A stretch of 64,000 nt of DNA, taken from the NCBI GenBank assembly GCA_021654635.1, contig AP025179.1, positions 5,952,001 to 6,016,000 of the forward strand, written 5' to 3'. How positions within the stretch are numbered: the stretch's first letter is position 1; each line of letters starts with the position of its first letter. The notes under the pieces were generated by a model. That model saw only the letters and a list, made by a program, of their open reading frames with translations, searched no databases and had not been told where the DNA came from. A program made the translations under genes and the position numbers. Of this stretch, positions 45,457-54,730 are shown one piece after another. The stretch is from Mycobacterium kiyosense (GTDB lineage Bacteria > Actinomycetota > Actinomycetes > Mycobacteriales > Mycobacteriaceae).

Positions 45457-45469
45457 GTGTTCGATTGTA
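45449..45469 (-). promoter_or_regulatory. LexA SOS box overlapping a -10 element and the start codon
   Basis: TCGAACATGTGTTCGA (45449-45464, + strand) fits the mycobacterial SOS box TCGAAC-N4-GTTCGA exactly. On the minus strand TACAAT (45469-45464) overlaps its edge, and the gene's ATG (45456) lies in the box. LexA bound here would block the promoter directly. Confidence 0.88.
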
Positions 45470-45514
45470 GCAGAATCCGCCGACCACGCTCAGCGGCCCA
45501 GACGTAACCCCAGA

Positions 45515-45979
45515 TCAGAGCCGGTCTTTGACTGCCGACGACAACCGTGAACCGTCAGCCTTCCCCTCGGCGATCCCGGTGGCGACCTTCATCACCTGGC
45601 CCATCTGCTTCATGGTGGGCCGATGCCCAAGCGTCTCGGCCACCTGGGCGATCGCGGTCTCCACGACGTCGACCACCTCGGCGTCGGTCAGCGGCGTCGG
45701 CAGATATGCATCGATGATGCGCGCCTCGGCGTGCTCGTTGGCGGCCAACTCACCGCGCCCGTTCTGGGTGTAGATCTCGGCCGCCTCGCCGCGCTTGCGG
45801 GACTCCTTGGCCAGCACCTTGAGCACGTCGTCGTCGCTGAGTTCTTTGGCCTGCTTACCCGAGACCTCCTCGGTCTGGATCGCGGCCAGCACCATGCGCA
45901 ACGTCGCCGTGCGCAACTTGTCCTGCGTCTTCATCGCTTCGGTCAGGTCCGCCCGAAGCCGGGCTTTCAGTTCCGCCAT
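45515..45979 (-). CDS. GatB/YqeY domain protein (Rv3688c-like)
   Basis: A 154-residue YqeY-family protein resembling the tail domain of GatB, the amidotransferase subunit that makes Gln-tRNA/Asn-tRNA. The core reads MRKEL-type replaced by RKRGEAAEIYTQNGR, with HRPTMKQMGQVMKVA near the end. The longer open frame to 46120 overlaps the next gene's start; ATG 45979 gives the known length. Confidence 0.88.
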   Translation of the reverse strand: MAELKARLRADLTEAMKTQDKLRTATLRMVLAAIQTEEVSGKQAKELSDDDVLKVLAKESRKRGEAAEIYTQNGRGELAANEHAEARIIDAYLPTPLTDAEVVDVVETAIAQVAETLGHRPTMKQMGQVMKVATGIAEGKADGSRLSSAVKDRL

Positions 45980-46065
45980 ACCTGAGACGCTAGACCTACG
46001 TTGAGAAATGCAGCGACCGCCTACAGGATGGACCCCATGACGAACGACGACAGCCGCTTCCTGCA

Positions 46066-47235
46066 GTGAGCACGCTGCCGCCTGGTTCCCCGGGAGGACC
46101 CCCGCCCGCCTACGGGCCACCGCCCGCCTACGGCCCGTCCCCGGCCTATGGCCCGCCCCCGGTTACGGCCCGCCCCCCACCTACCTACGGCCCACCGCCG
46201 GGCTACGCCACCCCGCCACCGGGCTACCAAGTCCCGCCGTTCGGCTACGGCCCACCACTCATCCCCGGTGCCGTCAAACCCGGCATCATCCCGCTGCGCC
46301 CCCTGACGCTCAGCGACATCTTCAACGGCGCCGTCGGGTACATCCGCGCCAACCCCAAGCCCACGCTGGGGCTGACCGCGGCAGTGGTGGTCGTCGTCCA
46401 GGTCATCTCGCTGCTCGCTACCCTCGGGCCGCTGACGGCCATCAACGACTTCGGATCCGGCCGATCCGAGGCGAAGACGGCCGTACTGGTCGCATACCTG
46501 GGCACGGTGGCCGGCAGCGCCCTGGTCGCCTGGCTGGGCGGCATCCTGCTCAGCGGAATGCTGACCGTGGTCGTCGGACGGGCGGTATTCGGATCCCCGA
46601 TCACCGTCGGGGAGGCCTGGGCCAAGGTGCGTGGTCGCCTGCTCGCGCTGCTCGGACTGGCTCTGCTGGAGGCCGCCGGGATGGCGGTCGTCGTCGGGCT
46701 GGTGGTGGTGATCCTGGTCGGGGTCGGGGTGGCCGCCAATGCCGGCGTGGCCGTCCTGCTCGGCTTCCCACTGCTGCTACTGGTGCTGGTGTTGCTCGTC
46801 TACGCCTATACCGTGCTGATGTTCGCCCCGGTGCTGATCGTGCTGGAAAGAATGCCGGTGTTCGACGCCATCACCCGATCGTTCGCGCTGGTGCGCAACG
46901 GCTTCTGGCGGGTCCTGGGCATTCGTCTGCTGGCGAGCCTGGCGGTGGGCCTGATCGGCGGCGCCATCTCAGCGCCGTTCAGCATCGTCGGCGAGATCTT
47001 GACGATGGGCGGCACCGGCGTCACCGCACTTCTCGCCGGCACCACGCTGACCAGCATCGGCAGCGCCATCAGCCAGATCGTGACCGATCCGTTCCTGGCC
47101 GGCGTGGTGGTGTTGCTCTACACCGACCGGCGGATTCGTGCCGAGGCGTTCGACCTGGTACTGCAGTCGGGCGCCGCTGGTGGACCCGCCGCGGGGGCAT
47201 CCACCGACAACCTGTGGCTGACCCGGCCGTTCTGA
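46066..47235 (+). CDS. Proline-rich multispan membrane protein (Rv3689-like)
   Basis: A 389-residue protein. The cytoplasmic N terminus (about 1-70) is built of PPAYGPPP-type repeats; about six membrane helices follow (from about 100 onward), and the C terminus is hydrophilic. GTG 46066. First gene of the run Rv3689-Rv3693 with the MoxR ATPase. The pattern suits a glycerophosphoryl diester phosphodiesterase-membrane-domain-like protein; the function is unknown. Confidence 0.8.
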   Translation: MSTLPPGSPGGPPPAYGPPPAYGPSPAYGPPPVTARPPPTYGPPPGYATPPPGYQVPPFGYGPPLIPGAVKPGIIPLRPLTLSDIFNGAVGYIRANPKPTLGLTAAVVVVVQVISLLATLGPLTAINDFGSGRSEAKTAVLVAYLGTVAGSALVAWLGGILLSGMLTVVVGRAVFGSPITVGEAWAKVRGRLLALLGLALLEAAGMAVVVGLVVVILVGVGVAANAGVAVLLGFPLLLLVLVLLVYAYTVLMFAPVLIVLERMPVFDAITRSFALVRNGFWRVLGIRLLASLAVGLIGGAISAPFSIVGEILTMGGTGVTALLAGTTLTSIGSAISQIVTDPFLAGVVVLLYTDRRIRAEAFDLVLQSGAAGGPAAGASTDNLWLTRPF

Positions 47236-47247
47236 CGAGAGCCAACC

Positions 47248-47898
47248 GTGCCCGCCATAGACATCGACCGCGATGCCGCCCACGAGGCAGCCCAACGCGA
47301 ACTGAGCAAGCCGATCTACCCCAAGCACTCGCTCACCCAGGAGATCTTCGCCAAGATCACCGAGTTTTTGTTCCGGGTGTTGCAGAGGACGTCGTCGGTA
47401 CCGGGCGGCTGGTTCACCGTCACCGTGTTGTCCATCCTGGTGGCGGCCGGCGTCGCCGCGGCGATTTACGTCGCGCGACGCACCATCCGCACCAAGCGGG
47501 GCGGTGACTACGAGCTATTCGATGCCGGTCAGCTGACCGCAGCGCAACACCGAGCCACCGCGGAAAGCTTTGCGGCCGAAGGAAATTGGACCGCAGCGAT
47601 ACGGCATCGGCTGCGCGCGGTGGCCCGCGAACTCGAAGAGACCGGGGTGCTCACCGCGGTTCCCGGCCGCACCGCCAACGAACTGGCTACCGACGCCGCC
47701 GCGGCGCTCCCCCGCCTGTCGGGCGAATTATCGCAGGCGGCAACCGCTTTCAACGACGTGACCTACGGTGAACGACCGGGCACCCAGGCGGCGTACCAGA
47801 TGATCGCCGACCTCGACGACCACCTGCGCTCGCGCTCGGCCGTGAGCTCGACGGTGCAACAACCCGCGGCAACGAACTCGTGGGCGCAGATCCGATGA
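47248..47898 (+). CDS. DUF4129 membrane protein (Rv3690-like)
   Basis: A 216-residue protein with one central membrane helix (about 52-75) and a C-terminal DUF4129 domain (FAAEGNWTAAIRHRLRAVARELEE, here IRHRLRAVARELEE). DUF4129 proteins often travel with MoxR/DUF58 clusters. GTG 47248; the stop overlaps the next ATG (47895). Confidence 0.87.
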   Translation: MPAIDIDRDAAHEAAQRELSKPIYPKHSLTQEIFAKITEFLFRVLQRTSSVPGGWFTVTVLSILVAAGVAAAIYVARRTIRTKRGGDYELFDAGQLTAAQHRATAESFAAEGNWTAAIRHRLRAVARELEETGVLTAVPGRTANELATDAAAALPRLSGELSQAATAFNDVTYGERPGTQAAYQMIADLDDHLRSRSAVSSTVQQPAATNSWAQIR

Positions 47899-49033
47899 CC
47901 GGGTCACCTCGCGGCGCGCCGGCCGACGCCACGCAAACACGACGCCCGTGGCGCGCAATCCTGCTGGGGCTGACCGCCATCGCGATCGTTGCCGCGATCA
48001 CCACTTATCTCACGGCGCCCCGTCCGGGCGGCACGATGGACCCGGAAGCCACCAGCTCGTCCGGTGCCCACGCACTGGTGACACTGTTGCGCGACAACGG
48101 CGTCGAGGTCGTCGTCGCCGAAACCGTCGCCGACGTCGAACATGCGGCACGCCCCGACACGCTGTTGCTGATCGCCCAAACCCACTATTTGAGCGACAAC
48201 GCCCTACTGGCCCGGCTGGCCAAAGTTCCTGGCGACCTGCTGCTGGTCGACCCCACCACGCGCGCCCGCACGGCGTTGACGCCGCAGTTACGCGCCGGTG
48301 GCGCGGACAAGTTCGCCACCGAACCCAATTGCACTTTGCCGCAAGCTAATCGAGCCGGATCGGTGAATTTCGGATCGAGTAACGGCTACCGGGCCCGAGG
48401 CCAACTGGACCTGGTCAGCTGCTACGGCGGAGCGTTGGTCAGCTACCGAGACGGCAACCGGACCGTGACGGTGGTGGGCAGCAGCCAATTCATGACCAAC
48501 GACGGACTGCTCGAAGAAGGCAACGCCGCGTTGGCGATGAACCTGGCCGGCATGCGTCCCCGCGTCATCTGGTTCGCACCCCAGCACGCGGAAGGCCACA
48601 CGTCGGCGCACGGCTCGATCATGGATCTCATCCCGGACAACGTGACGTGGATCGTCTGGCAGCTGTGGCTGGTGGTCGCGCTGGTGGCGGTGTGGAAAGG
48701 CCGGCGGGTGGGCCCGCTGGTCGCCGAGGAGCTGCCGGTCGTGGTTCGCGCGTCGGAGACCGTCGAGGGACGGGGCCGGCTGTACCGATCCCGGCGGGCC
48801 CGGGACCGCGCCGCGGAAGCCCTGCGCACCGCGACCCTGCAACGTCTGGTGCCGCGACTCGGATTGGGCCCCAACGCGACTCCGCCGGCGGTGGTGACCA
48901 CGGTGGCACAGCGCAGCGGGGCGGACCCGGATTTCGTCCAGTACCACCTGTACGGCCCACCACCGAACAGCGACAGCGACCTCAGACATCTCGCTCTCGC
49001 GCTCGACGACATCGAAAGGCAGGTCACCCACTC

Positions 49034-49037
<4 letters not shown>
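47895..49037 (+). CDS. DUF4350 membrane protein (Rv3691-like)
   Basis: A 380-residue protein with an N-terminal anchor (about 20-42), an extracytoplasmic DUF4350 domain (ARPDTLLLIAQTHYLSDN region) and a second helix near 258-280 (IVWQLWLVVALVAVW), followed by a cytoplasmic tail. ATG 47895 in an ATGA overlap. Probable component of a MoxR-linked envelope complex. Confidence 0.87.
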
Positions 49038-49987
<950 letters not shown>

Positions 49988-49997
49988 TGCGGCCACG

Positions 49998-51320
49998 ATG
50001 ATCCTGACCGGGCGCACCGGCCTGCTGGCGCTGATCTGCATCTTGCCGATCGCTGTAGCGCCTTGGCCGGCAACGGCTTTCGCTGTCCTGTTGGCGGTGC
50101 TGGCCCTCGTGGTGCTGTTCGATGTGCTGCTGGCGGCCAGCCCCCGCCGCCTGCGCTACCACCGATCACCGAACAGTTCGGTCCGGCTCGGCCAACCGGC
50201 ACAAGCCGGCCTGTTGATCCACAACGACGGCAGCCGCCGTTTTCGCGGTGTGGTTCGCGACGCGTGGCCGCCCAGCGCGCGGGCGAACCCGCGGGTGCAC
50301 CGACTCTCGATCGCGGCGGGCCAGCATCAGCAGGTGAGTACCGAACTGCGTCCCGTTCGTCGCGGCGACCAGCGTGCGACGGTGGTGACGGCACGGTCGA
50401 TCGGACCGCTCGGCCTGGCCGGACGGCAGAGCTCGCAGCCGGCGCCGGGCCACGTCCGGGTACTACCGCCGTTCCTGTCCCGCAAGCATCTGCCCGCGCG
50501 CCTGGCCAGATTGCGCGAGATCGACGGACTGCTACCCACCCTGATCCGTGGGCAGGGAACCGAATTCGACTCGCTGCGTGAGTATGTCGTCGGCGACGAC
50601 GTCCGCTCCATCGATTGGCGGGCCAGCGCCCGGCGCACCGACGTGATGGTCCGCACCTGGCGGCCGGAGCGGGACCGCCGCGTCGTCATCGTGCTCGACA
50701 CCGGCCGGATGGCGGCGGGACGGGTGGGGGTCGACCCGACCGCGGGCGATCCGGCCGGCTGGCCCCGATTGGACTGGGCAATGGACGCCGCACTCCTGTT
50801 GGCGGCGTTGGCATCTCGCGCCGGCGACCATGTCGACTTCCTGGCCCACGACCGAGTCAGCCGAGCCGCGGTGTTCGGCGCGTCGCGCACCGAACTACTG
50901 GCTCAGCTGGTCGACGCGATGGCTCCGCTGCAACCCGCCCTCATCGAATCCGATTGGCGGGCAATGGTTGCCACCATATTGCGCAGGACCCGTCGGCGGT
51001 CGCTGGTGGTGCTGCTGACCGACCTGAACGCGACCGCCCTCGACGAGGGGTTGTTGCCGGTGCTGCCGCAACTGTCGGCCAGGCACCATGTGCTGGTCGC
51101 CGCGGTCGCCGACCCTCGCGTCGACCAGTTGGCGGCCGGGCGTTCCGACGCCGCCGCGGTGTATGACGCGGCGGCGGCCGAACGGTCCCGCAACGAACGG
51201 CGGGCCATCGCCTCCAGGCTGCGCCGCAACGGGGTGGAAGTGGTCGACGCGCCGCCGGCGGAGATCGCTCCCGGACTGGCGGACCGCTATCTGGCCATGA
51301 AGGCCACCGGGCAGCTCTAA
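49998..51320 (+). CDS. DUF58 membrane protein (Rv3693-like)
   Basis: A 440-residue protein with two N-terminal hydrophobic helices (about 8-48), followed by the DUF58 motif GTEFDSLREYVVGDDVRSIDW, here EYVVGDDVRSIDWRASAR, and a VWA-like C-terminal region (RVVIVLDTGRMAAG). ATG 49998 gives the same length as the M. tuberculosis protein. Partner of the MoxR ATPase upstream; its stop overlaps the convergent SpoIIM gene by 4 bases. Confidence 0.9.
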   Translation: MILTGRTGLLALICILPIAVAPWPATAFAVLLAVLALVVLFDVLLAASPRRLRYHRSPNSSVRLGQPAQAGLLIHNDGSRRFRGVVRDAWPPSARANPRVHRLSIAAGQHQQVSTELRPVRRGDQRATVVTARSIGPLGLAGRQSSQPAPGHVRVLPPFLSRKHLPARLARLREIDGLLPTLIRGQGTEFDSLREYVVGDDVRSIDWRASARRTDVMVRTWRPERDRRVVIVLDTGRMAAGRVGVDPTAGDPAGWPRLDWAMDAALLLAALASRAGDHVDFLAHDRVSRAAVFGASRTELLAQLVDAMAPLQPALIESDWRAMVATILRRTRRRSLVVLLTDLNATALDEGLLPVLPQLSARHHVLVAAVADPRVDQLAAGRSDAAAVYDAAAAERSRNERRAIASRLRRNGVEVVDAPPAEIAPGLADRYLAMKATGQL

Positions 51321-52327
51321 CCGGTGGGGACGACGTCGGGAGCGTCCTCGATGTCCCCCGTCTCTCCGGCGGCCACACCGCGGCGGCCGAAATAAACCAC
51401 GTAGGACAGAAACGCCAGCTCGGCCAGCGCGCCGATACCGATGCGCACGAACGTCGGCAGCGGCGACGGCGTCACTAATGCCTCGATCAGGCCGGACACC
51501 AGCAGCACTCCCACCAGTCCGACGGCCACCGAGACGATCCCGCGTCCCTGCTCGGCGAGCACCTGTCCGCGCGGCCGATCCCCCGGCGAGATCACCGACC
51601 AGCCCAGCCGCATCCCGGCCCCGGCGGCCAGGAACACGGCCGTGAGCTCGAGCAACCCGTGCGGAAGCAGCAGACCCAGCAACAGTCCGCCCTTGCCGGC
51701 CGGGAACATCAGGCCGGCGATCACCCCGACATTCGCGGCGTTCTCGAAGATGATGAACGGGATCGGGAGACCCAACACGACCGACATCGCGATGCACTTG
51801 GCGGCCACCCAGGAGTTGTTCACCCAGACCTGCAGGGCGAACGCCGCGGCGGGGTGGTCGCTGTAGTAGGACTCGACGTCGTGGTTGATCAGTTCGTTGA
51901 TCTCGGCCGGCGTCCCGACCACGGACTGCACCTCCGGGCTTGCAGCCACCCACCAGCCCATCACGATGGCGACGACGAAGAACCCCACCGCGCTGGCCAG
52001 CCACCAACGCCAGGAACGGTAGGCCACCACCGGAAACGACACCGTCCAGAACCGAACGAACGTACTGCTCATCGGAGCGTGGGCGCCCGTGACCGCGGAC
52101 CGGGCGCGGGCGACCAGGCTGGACAGTCGACCGGTCACCACGGAGTCCGAGGACACCGACCGCAGAATGGAAAGGTGCGTGGAAACCCTTTGGTAGAGCT
52201 CGACGAGTTCGTCGATCTCAGCGCCGGTCAGCGAACGGCGACGCTTGATCAACTGGTCGAGCCGGTTCCAGGTGCCCTGGTGGGTCAGCAAGAACGCGTC
52301 GACGTCCACCCTGGGCAGCCTACCCAT
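51317..52327 (-). CDS. Stage II sporulation protein M-family membrane protein (Rv3694c-like)
   Basis: A 336-residue SpoIIM/DUF95 protein with a soluble helical N-terminal part (about 1-95) and about five or six membrane helices. SpoIIM helps peptidoglycan remodelling in sporulating firmicutes; mycobacterial members are of unknown role and sit with RDD and MoxR genes. Divergent from the RDD gene, sharing a 44-base promoter region. Confidence 0.9.
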   Translation of the reverse strand: MGRLPRVDVDAFLLTHQGTWNRLDQLIKRRRSLTGAEIDELVELYQRVSTHLSILRSVSSDSVVTGRLSSLVARARSAVTGAHAPMSSTFVRFWTVSFPVVAYRSWRWWLASAVGFFVVAIVMGWWVAASPEVQSVVGTPAEINELINHDVESYYSDHPAAAFALQVWVNNSWVAAKCIAMSVVLGLPIPFIIFENAANVGVIAGLMFPAGKGGLLLGLLLPHGLLELTAVFLAAGAGMRLGWSVISPGDRPRGQVLAEQGRGIVSVAVGLVGVLLVSGLIEALVTPSPLPTFVRIGIGALAELAFLSYVVYFGRRGVAAGETGDIEDAPDVVPTG

Positions 52328-52371
52328 CGACGGCCGCAGGCCGACCGACGAAGCCTGTAGCGTTCCGTGTT

Positions 52372-53281
52372 ATGTCGGAGGTGGTGACCGGGGACGCCGT
52401 GGTACTCGACGTCCAGATCGCACAGCTGCCGGTGCGCGCACTGAGCGCGATCCTCGACATCCTCGTGGTGGCTTTCGTCTACTTCGTCGGCTTGATGCTG
52501 GCCGCAGCCGCGATGTCGCAGCTGGACGAGGCCTGGATCGTGGCGTTCATCATCATCTTCACGGTGCTGGCCATGGTCGGCTATCCGGTCATCATCGAGA
52601 CCCTGACCCGGGGCCGTTCGCTGGGCAAGATGGCGTTGGGGCTGCGCGTCGTTTCCGACGACGGCGGCCCGGAGCGGTTCCGGCAGGCGCTGTTCCGGGC
52701 GCTCGCCGCGGTGGTCGAGATCTGGGTGCTGCTCGGCAGCCCTGCGGTCATCTGCAGCTTGTTCTCGTCGAAGGGAAAGCGGGTCGGTGACTTGTTCGCC
52801 GGCACCGTGGTGGTCAGCGAACGGGGTCCACGGCTGGCGCCGCCGCCCATGATGCCGCCCCAGCTCGCGGGCTGGGCGGCGTCGTTGCAGCAGCTGTCCG
52901 GGCTCAGTGCCGGTCAAGCCGAGGTTGCGCGTCAATTCCTTTCTCGCGCAATGCAACTCGATCCACAGCTGCGGGCGCGGATGGCGTATCGGATCGCCGC
53001 CGACGTGGTTTCGTGCATCGCGCCGCCGCCCCCACCCGGCGTGCCGCCCCAGCTGGTGCTGGCCGCGGTTCTGGCCGAACGGCACCGGCGCGAGCTGGCC
53101 CGGATGCAACCGGTCGCGGGGCCACAATTCGCGCCACAGCAATTCGCGCCACAGCAATTCGCGCCGCAGCAATTCGGGGGGCCGCAATTCGCGCCGCAGC
53201 CGCAGGCCACCGCCCCCCCGGCCCGAGCCGCAGGCGCCGCCTACCGAACCGGACGGCGGCGGGTTCGCCGCGCCGAGCTGA
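52372..53281 (+). CDS. RDD-family membrane protein (Rv3695-like), C terminus frameshifted
   Basis: About 300 residues, RDD domain (three helices, first residues near LPVRALSAILDILVVAF, then GRSLGKMALGLRVVSDDGG) with a Pro/Gln-rich tail. The literal frame runs to 53313 with an Arg-rich ending. Removing one C from the seven-C run at 53213-53219 gives an ending PRPEPQAPPTEPDGGGFAAPS with a stop at 53279-53281, which fits the low-complexity tail far better. The tail also holds 15-base repeats. Confidence 0.85.
53125..53199 (+). repeat. Five 15-base tandem units coding QFAPQ-type repeats
   Basis: Units start CAATTC at 53125, 53140, 53155, 53170 and 53185. Four encode QFAPQ and one QFGGP. Copy number is likely to vary by slippage between strains. 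Confidence 0.85.
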
Positions 53282-53293
53282 ACCTACGCGAAG

Positions 53294-53677
53294 CTAGAAC
53301 TGCGCCACGCTGACCGCAAGATAGGCGACGTCGGCGACCAACAGCGCCAATCCGCCGAGCGGCACCACTACTCCTGCGCGCCGTTTGGCAGTGAACACCG
53401 AGGCGACGATCACCAGCAACGCCACCAAGGGTGGCCCGTAGAAAGCGGCGTCGAAGTTCAACCCGGCACCCAGATGCGGGCAGCGGCTCTCAGTGCAGGA
53501 ATCGGTGCTCATCACCGCCCCCAGCGCGAACAGCATCACTATGGCGGCAGCAGGCACCGTGAGTAGGGCCAACACCCAGTTGACCCGGGTGCGGGCCTTG
53601 CCGGCGTCCCCGCCGGCCGGATCGGTGCCGCGGCTGGGACCGCGCTGCGTCGCCAGATCGCGATTGTTCCCAGTCAT
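53294..53677 (-). CDS. Small three-helix membrane protein, likely SigF-controlled
   Basis: A 127-residue protein with a hydrophilic N terminus and three predicted helices (about 34-56, 78-95, 102-122). A Cys pair in STDSCTESRCPHL lies in the first extracytoplasmic loop and could form a disulfide. I recognise no named family. ATG 53677 lies 10 bases from a SigF-type -10. Absent at this place in M. tuberculosis. Confidence 0.75.
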   Translation of the reverse strand: MTGNNRDLATQRGPSRGTDPAGGDAGKARTRVNWVLALLTVPAAAIVMLFALGAVMSTDSCTESRCPHLGAGLNFDAAFYGPPLVALLVIVASVFTAKRRAGVVVPLGGLALLVADVAYLAVSVAQF

Positions 53678-53687
53678 GGGTCAGGTG

Positions 53688-53713
53688 CTACCCATTGCGG
53701 GGGGATGCAAACT
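53688..53713 (-). promoter_or_regulatory. Candidate SigF promoter of the 53294-53677 gene
   Basis: AGTTT (53713-53709), 15 bases, GGGTAG (53693-53688), on the minus strand: GTTT-N15-GGGTA matches the SigF consensus. The rest of the 53678-53981 gap holds only the PadR operator candidates and no gene I can support. Confidence 0.6.
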
Positions 53714-53883
53714 CGGCCTCGGGTGTGAAGTGAGCGCGTCGGCCGTGAACCCCGGGCGAGAAGACTCCATAAATCCCCTGGCCGCCCCACCCAACGCGGC
53801 AGCTACCCGCTCAACGCCACAACTTCATCACGCAACCCCGAGTCGCGCCGAACACGACAAACCGCGACGATGCAGCACCACCT

Positions 53884-53918
53884 GCGATGTTGCATCGCGT
53901 TAGTTTACGATATATCGT
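53884..53918 (+). promoter_or_regulatory. Inverted repeats upstream of padR, candidate autoregulatory operator
   Basis: GCGATG-TTG-CATCGC (53884-53898) and the perfect 12-base palindrome ACGATATATCGT (53907-53918) lie about 65-95 bases before the PadR start. PadR repressors commonly bind ATAT-centred dyads at their own promoters. Confidence 0.6.
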
Positions 53919-53981
53919 GATAGTCACCAACACATCGGAGTCGCCTCCCGCGCCTCCGCGCAACTTAGAAGGACTACCAAC

Positions 53982-54692
53982 ATGAACACCCCATTCACTC
54001 CTCCCTCCGGACCGTTCGGCACACCAGGATTCGGCTTCGGTGCCGGCCCCGCGCAGCGCCGCGCATTTCACGGCGCCCGACGACAGGCCCGGCGGGAATT
54101 CATCGAAAACCTCCGGGAAAACGCCGGCGGCCACGACGGGCCCTTCGGACCCGGCTTCGGCGGCCCCGGTTTCGGTCCCGGCTTCGGCGGCCCCGGCTTC
54201 GGCTTCGGCCGTCCTGGCTTCGGCGGCCCGCGTGGCGGCGGGCGCCGCGGTGGCCGCGGTCGCCGGGGCGACGTACGCGCGGCGATCCTGGTGCTGCTCG
54301 CCGAACGGCCCATGCACGGTTACGAGATGATCCAGCAGATCGCCGAACGCAGCAACGGAATCTGGAAGCCCAGCCCCGGCTCGGTGTACCCGACGCTGCA
54401 ACTGCTCGACGACGAGGGACTGATCACCGCCAACGAAACCGACGGCAGCAAGAAGCTTTTCGAGCTCACCGACGAGGGCCGCGCCGCCGCGGAAAAGGTC
54501 GAGACACCGCCGTGGGACGAGATCGCCGAAGGCGTGGACCCGGCGCACCTCAACCTGCGCACCGCCGCGCGCCAGCTGTTCGGAGCCGTCGGGCAGTCGG
54601 CTCAGGCGGCAAGCACCGAGCAGCAGCAGCGCATCGTCGACGTGCTCAACAACGCCCGCCGCGAGATCTACGGAATCCTCGGCGAGGACTGA
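53982..54692 (+). CDS. PadR-family transcriptional regulator with Gly/Phe-rich N terminus
   Basis: A 236-residue regulator. The first ~100 residues are low-complexity (repeats of GPGFGG, then an Arg/Gly tract). The PadR winged helix follows (about 103-175: ILVLLAERPMHGYEMIQQIAERS and GSVYPTLQLLDDEGLI), then a C-terminal helical dimer region. The RG-rich stretch may add nucleic-acid contact. ATG 53982 has AGAAGGA upstream. No cognate transporter gene lies beside it. Confidence 0.9.
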   Translation: MNTPFTPPSGPFGTPGFGFGAGPAQRRAFHGARRQARREFIENLRENAGGHDGPFGPGFGGPGFGPGFGGPGFGFGRPGFGGPRGGGRRGGRGRRGDVRAAILVLLAERPMHGYEMIQQIAERSNGIWKPSPGSVYPTLQLLDDEGLITANETDGSKKLFELTDEGRAAAEKVETPPWDEIAEGVDPAHLNLRTAARQLFGAVGQSAQAASTEQQQRIVDVLNNARREIYGILGED

Positions 54693-54730
54693 GTCCCGCA
54701 GCGAACAGCGGACCCTGGACCACGACGAAC

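Noticed and set aside
46037..46069. Short ATG frame (10 codons) just before the Rv3689-like gene
   Set aside because: Ends at a stop overlapping the GTG start; it could be a leader peptide, but nothing supports it beyond position.
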